The notes under the pieces were generated by a model, which saw only the letters and a list, made by a program, of their open reading frames with translations, was not told the origin of the DNA and ran no database searches. The translations under genes were made by a program, and so were the position numbers. DNA of 16,368 bases. It comes from an uncultured Zoogloea sp. GTDB taxonomy: Bacteria; Pseudomonadota; Gammaproteobacteria; Burkholderiales; Rhodocyclaceae. Location of the stretch: positions 1-16,368 of the forward strand of contig CALBTT010000053.1 in assembly GCA_937967645.1 (NCBI GenBank). The letters run 5' to 3'. Below are positions 16,117 to 16,368 of this stretch, in pieces (within the stretch, counting starts at the first letter, position 1; the number at the start of each line of letters is the position of its first letter).

Positions 16117-16321
16117 TTACAAGTCGATGAGCAGGCGGGGCGTGCTGGCCCGCGAGCAGCAGGGGGTGAAGCAGCGGTTGGCGGCCTTTTCGGCGGCGCT
16201 GAGGAAGACGTCGCGGTGCTCGGGGATGCCCTCCAGCACCGGCAGCACGCAAGCCCCGCAGACGCCCTGCTCGCAGGACAGCGCAATTTCGATGCCGTGG
16301 TCGAGCAGGGCCTGCGCCGCC
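16117..16321 (-). CDS. VanB-type ferredoxin reductase, C-terminal fragment
   Basis: Only the last 67 residues and the TAA stop are present. They encode the plant-type [2Fe-2S] domain that ends phthalate-dioxygenase-reductase-like proteins such as VanB. The cluster ligands are CEQGVCGAC followed by a final Cys in RCFTPCC, and the HRDVFLSAAEKAANR stretch and the end RLLIDL are typical. The full protein would be about 315-320 residues with an FMN- and NAD-binding reductase region ahead of this part, passing electrons from NAD(P)H to the Rieske oxygenase downstream. The rest is missing because adapter sequence begins at 16322. The order reductase then oxygenase is the reverse of the usual vanA-vanB order. 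The family call is secure from the cysteine pattern. Confidence 0.88.
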
Positions 16322-16368
16322 AGATCGGAAGAGCGTCGTGTAGGGAAAGAGTGTAGATCTCGGTGGTC
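16322..16368. other. Illumina TruSeq adapter sequence (contig-end artefact)
   Basis: The final 47 bases begin AGATCGGAAGAGCGTCGTGT and continue as the reverse complement of the Illumina TruSeq universal adapter. This is not biological sequence. It replaces the upstream part of the reductase gene and gives, in the + frame, the adapter-derived peptide IGRASCRERV known as a contamination signature. Confidence 0.97.

Noticed and set aside
1..16321. Mobile elements, CRISPR array, tRNA or rRNA genes
   Set aside because: No transposase, integrase, regularly spaced repeats, or RNA-gene signatures were recognised on either strand by reading.
16036..16356. Open frame on the + strand at the right edge
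   Set aside because: It is antisense to the reductase and oxygenase starts and ends in adapter-derived peptide, so it is an artefact.

Overview
This window is GC-rich, densely packed bacterial DNA. Gene content (polysaccharide operon with WecG-, CapK- and heparinase-type proteins, BenE, VanA-type Rieske oxygenase, a DUF1302/DUF1329 pair) and style suggest a betaproteobacterium, perhaps Rhodocyclales/Zoogloeaceae. That placement is an inference from gene content and composition only. No rRNA, tRNA, CRISPR array, insertion sequence or phage gene was seen. The last 47 bases (16322-16368) match an Illumina TruSeq adapter, so the right edge is an artefactual contig end and real sequence stops at about 16321.

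Left third (1-6414, + strand): a tightly coupled exopolysaccharide operon. Its genes are a WecG/TagA/CpsF glycosyltransferase (5' end missing), a CapK/PaaK-like adenylate-forming protein, a GT4 glycosyltransferase, a second and diverged CapK/PaaK-like protein, and a heparinase II/III-family protein. Neighbours are 17 bp apart or overlap by 4-13 bp, so translational coupling is likely. Together they look like part of a pathway that builds, decorates and trims a surface or secreted polysaccharide.

Middle (6376-11702): a hybrid sensor histidine kinase on the - strand overlaps the end of the heparinase gene tail-to-tail. Upstream of it on the same strand lies a BenE-type benzoate/H+ symporter. 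A MocR/GabR-type regulator (GntR-like helix-turn-helix fused to an aminotransferase fold) diverges from benE. The 142-bp gap between them holds a fair sigma70-like promoter for the regulator and several GCACTT-like repeats that could be operators.

Right third (11723-16321, - strand): an operon read as reductase (VanB-like, only its C-terminal ferredoxin part present), VanA-type Rieske oxygenase, DUF1302 outer-membrane barrel, DUF1329 secreted protein, then a strong intrinsic terminator. Two GC-rich hairpins lie in the reductase-oxygenase gap. The likely theme is uptake and oxidative attack (O-demethylation or hydroxylation) of an aromatic or other hydrophobic compound. BenE and its divergent regulator may belong to the same programme, but this is not proven by the sequence.
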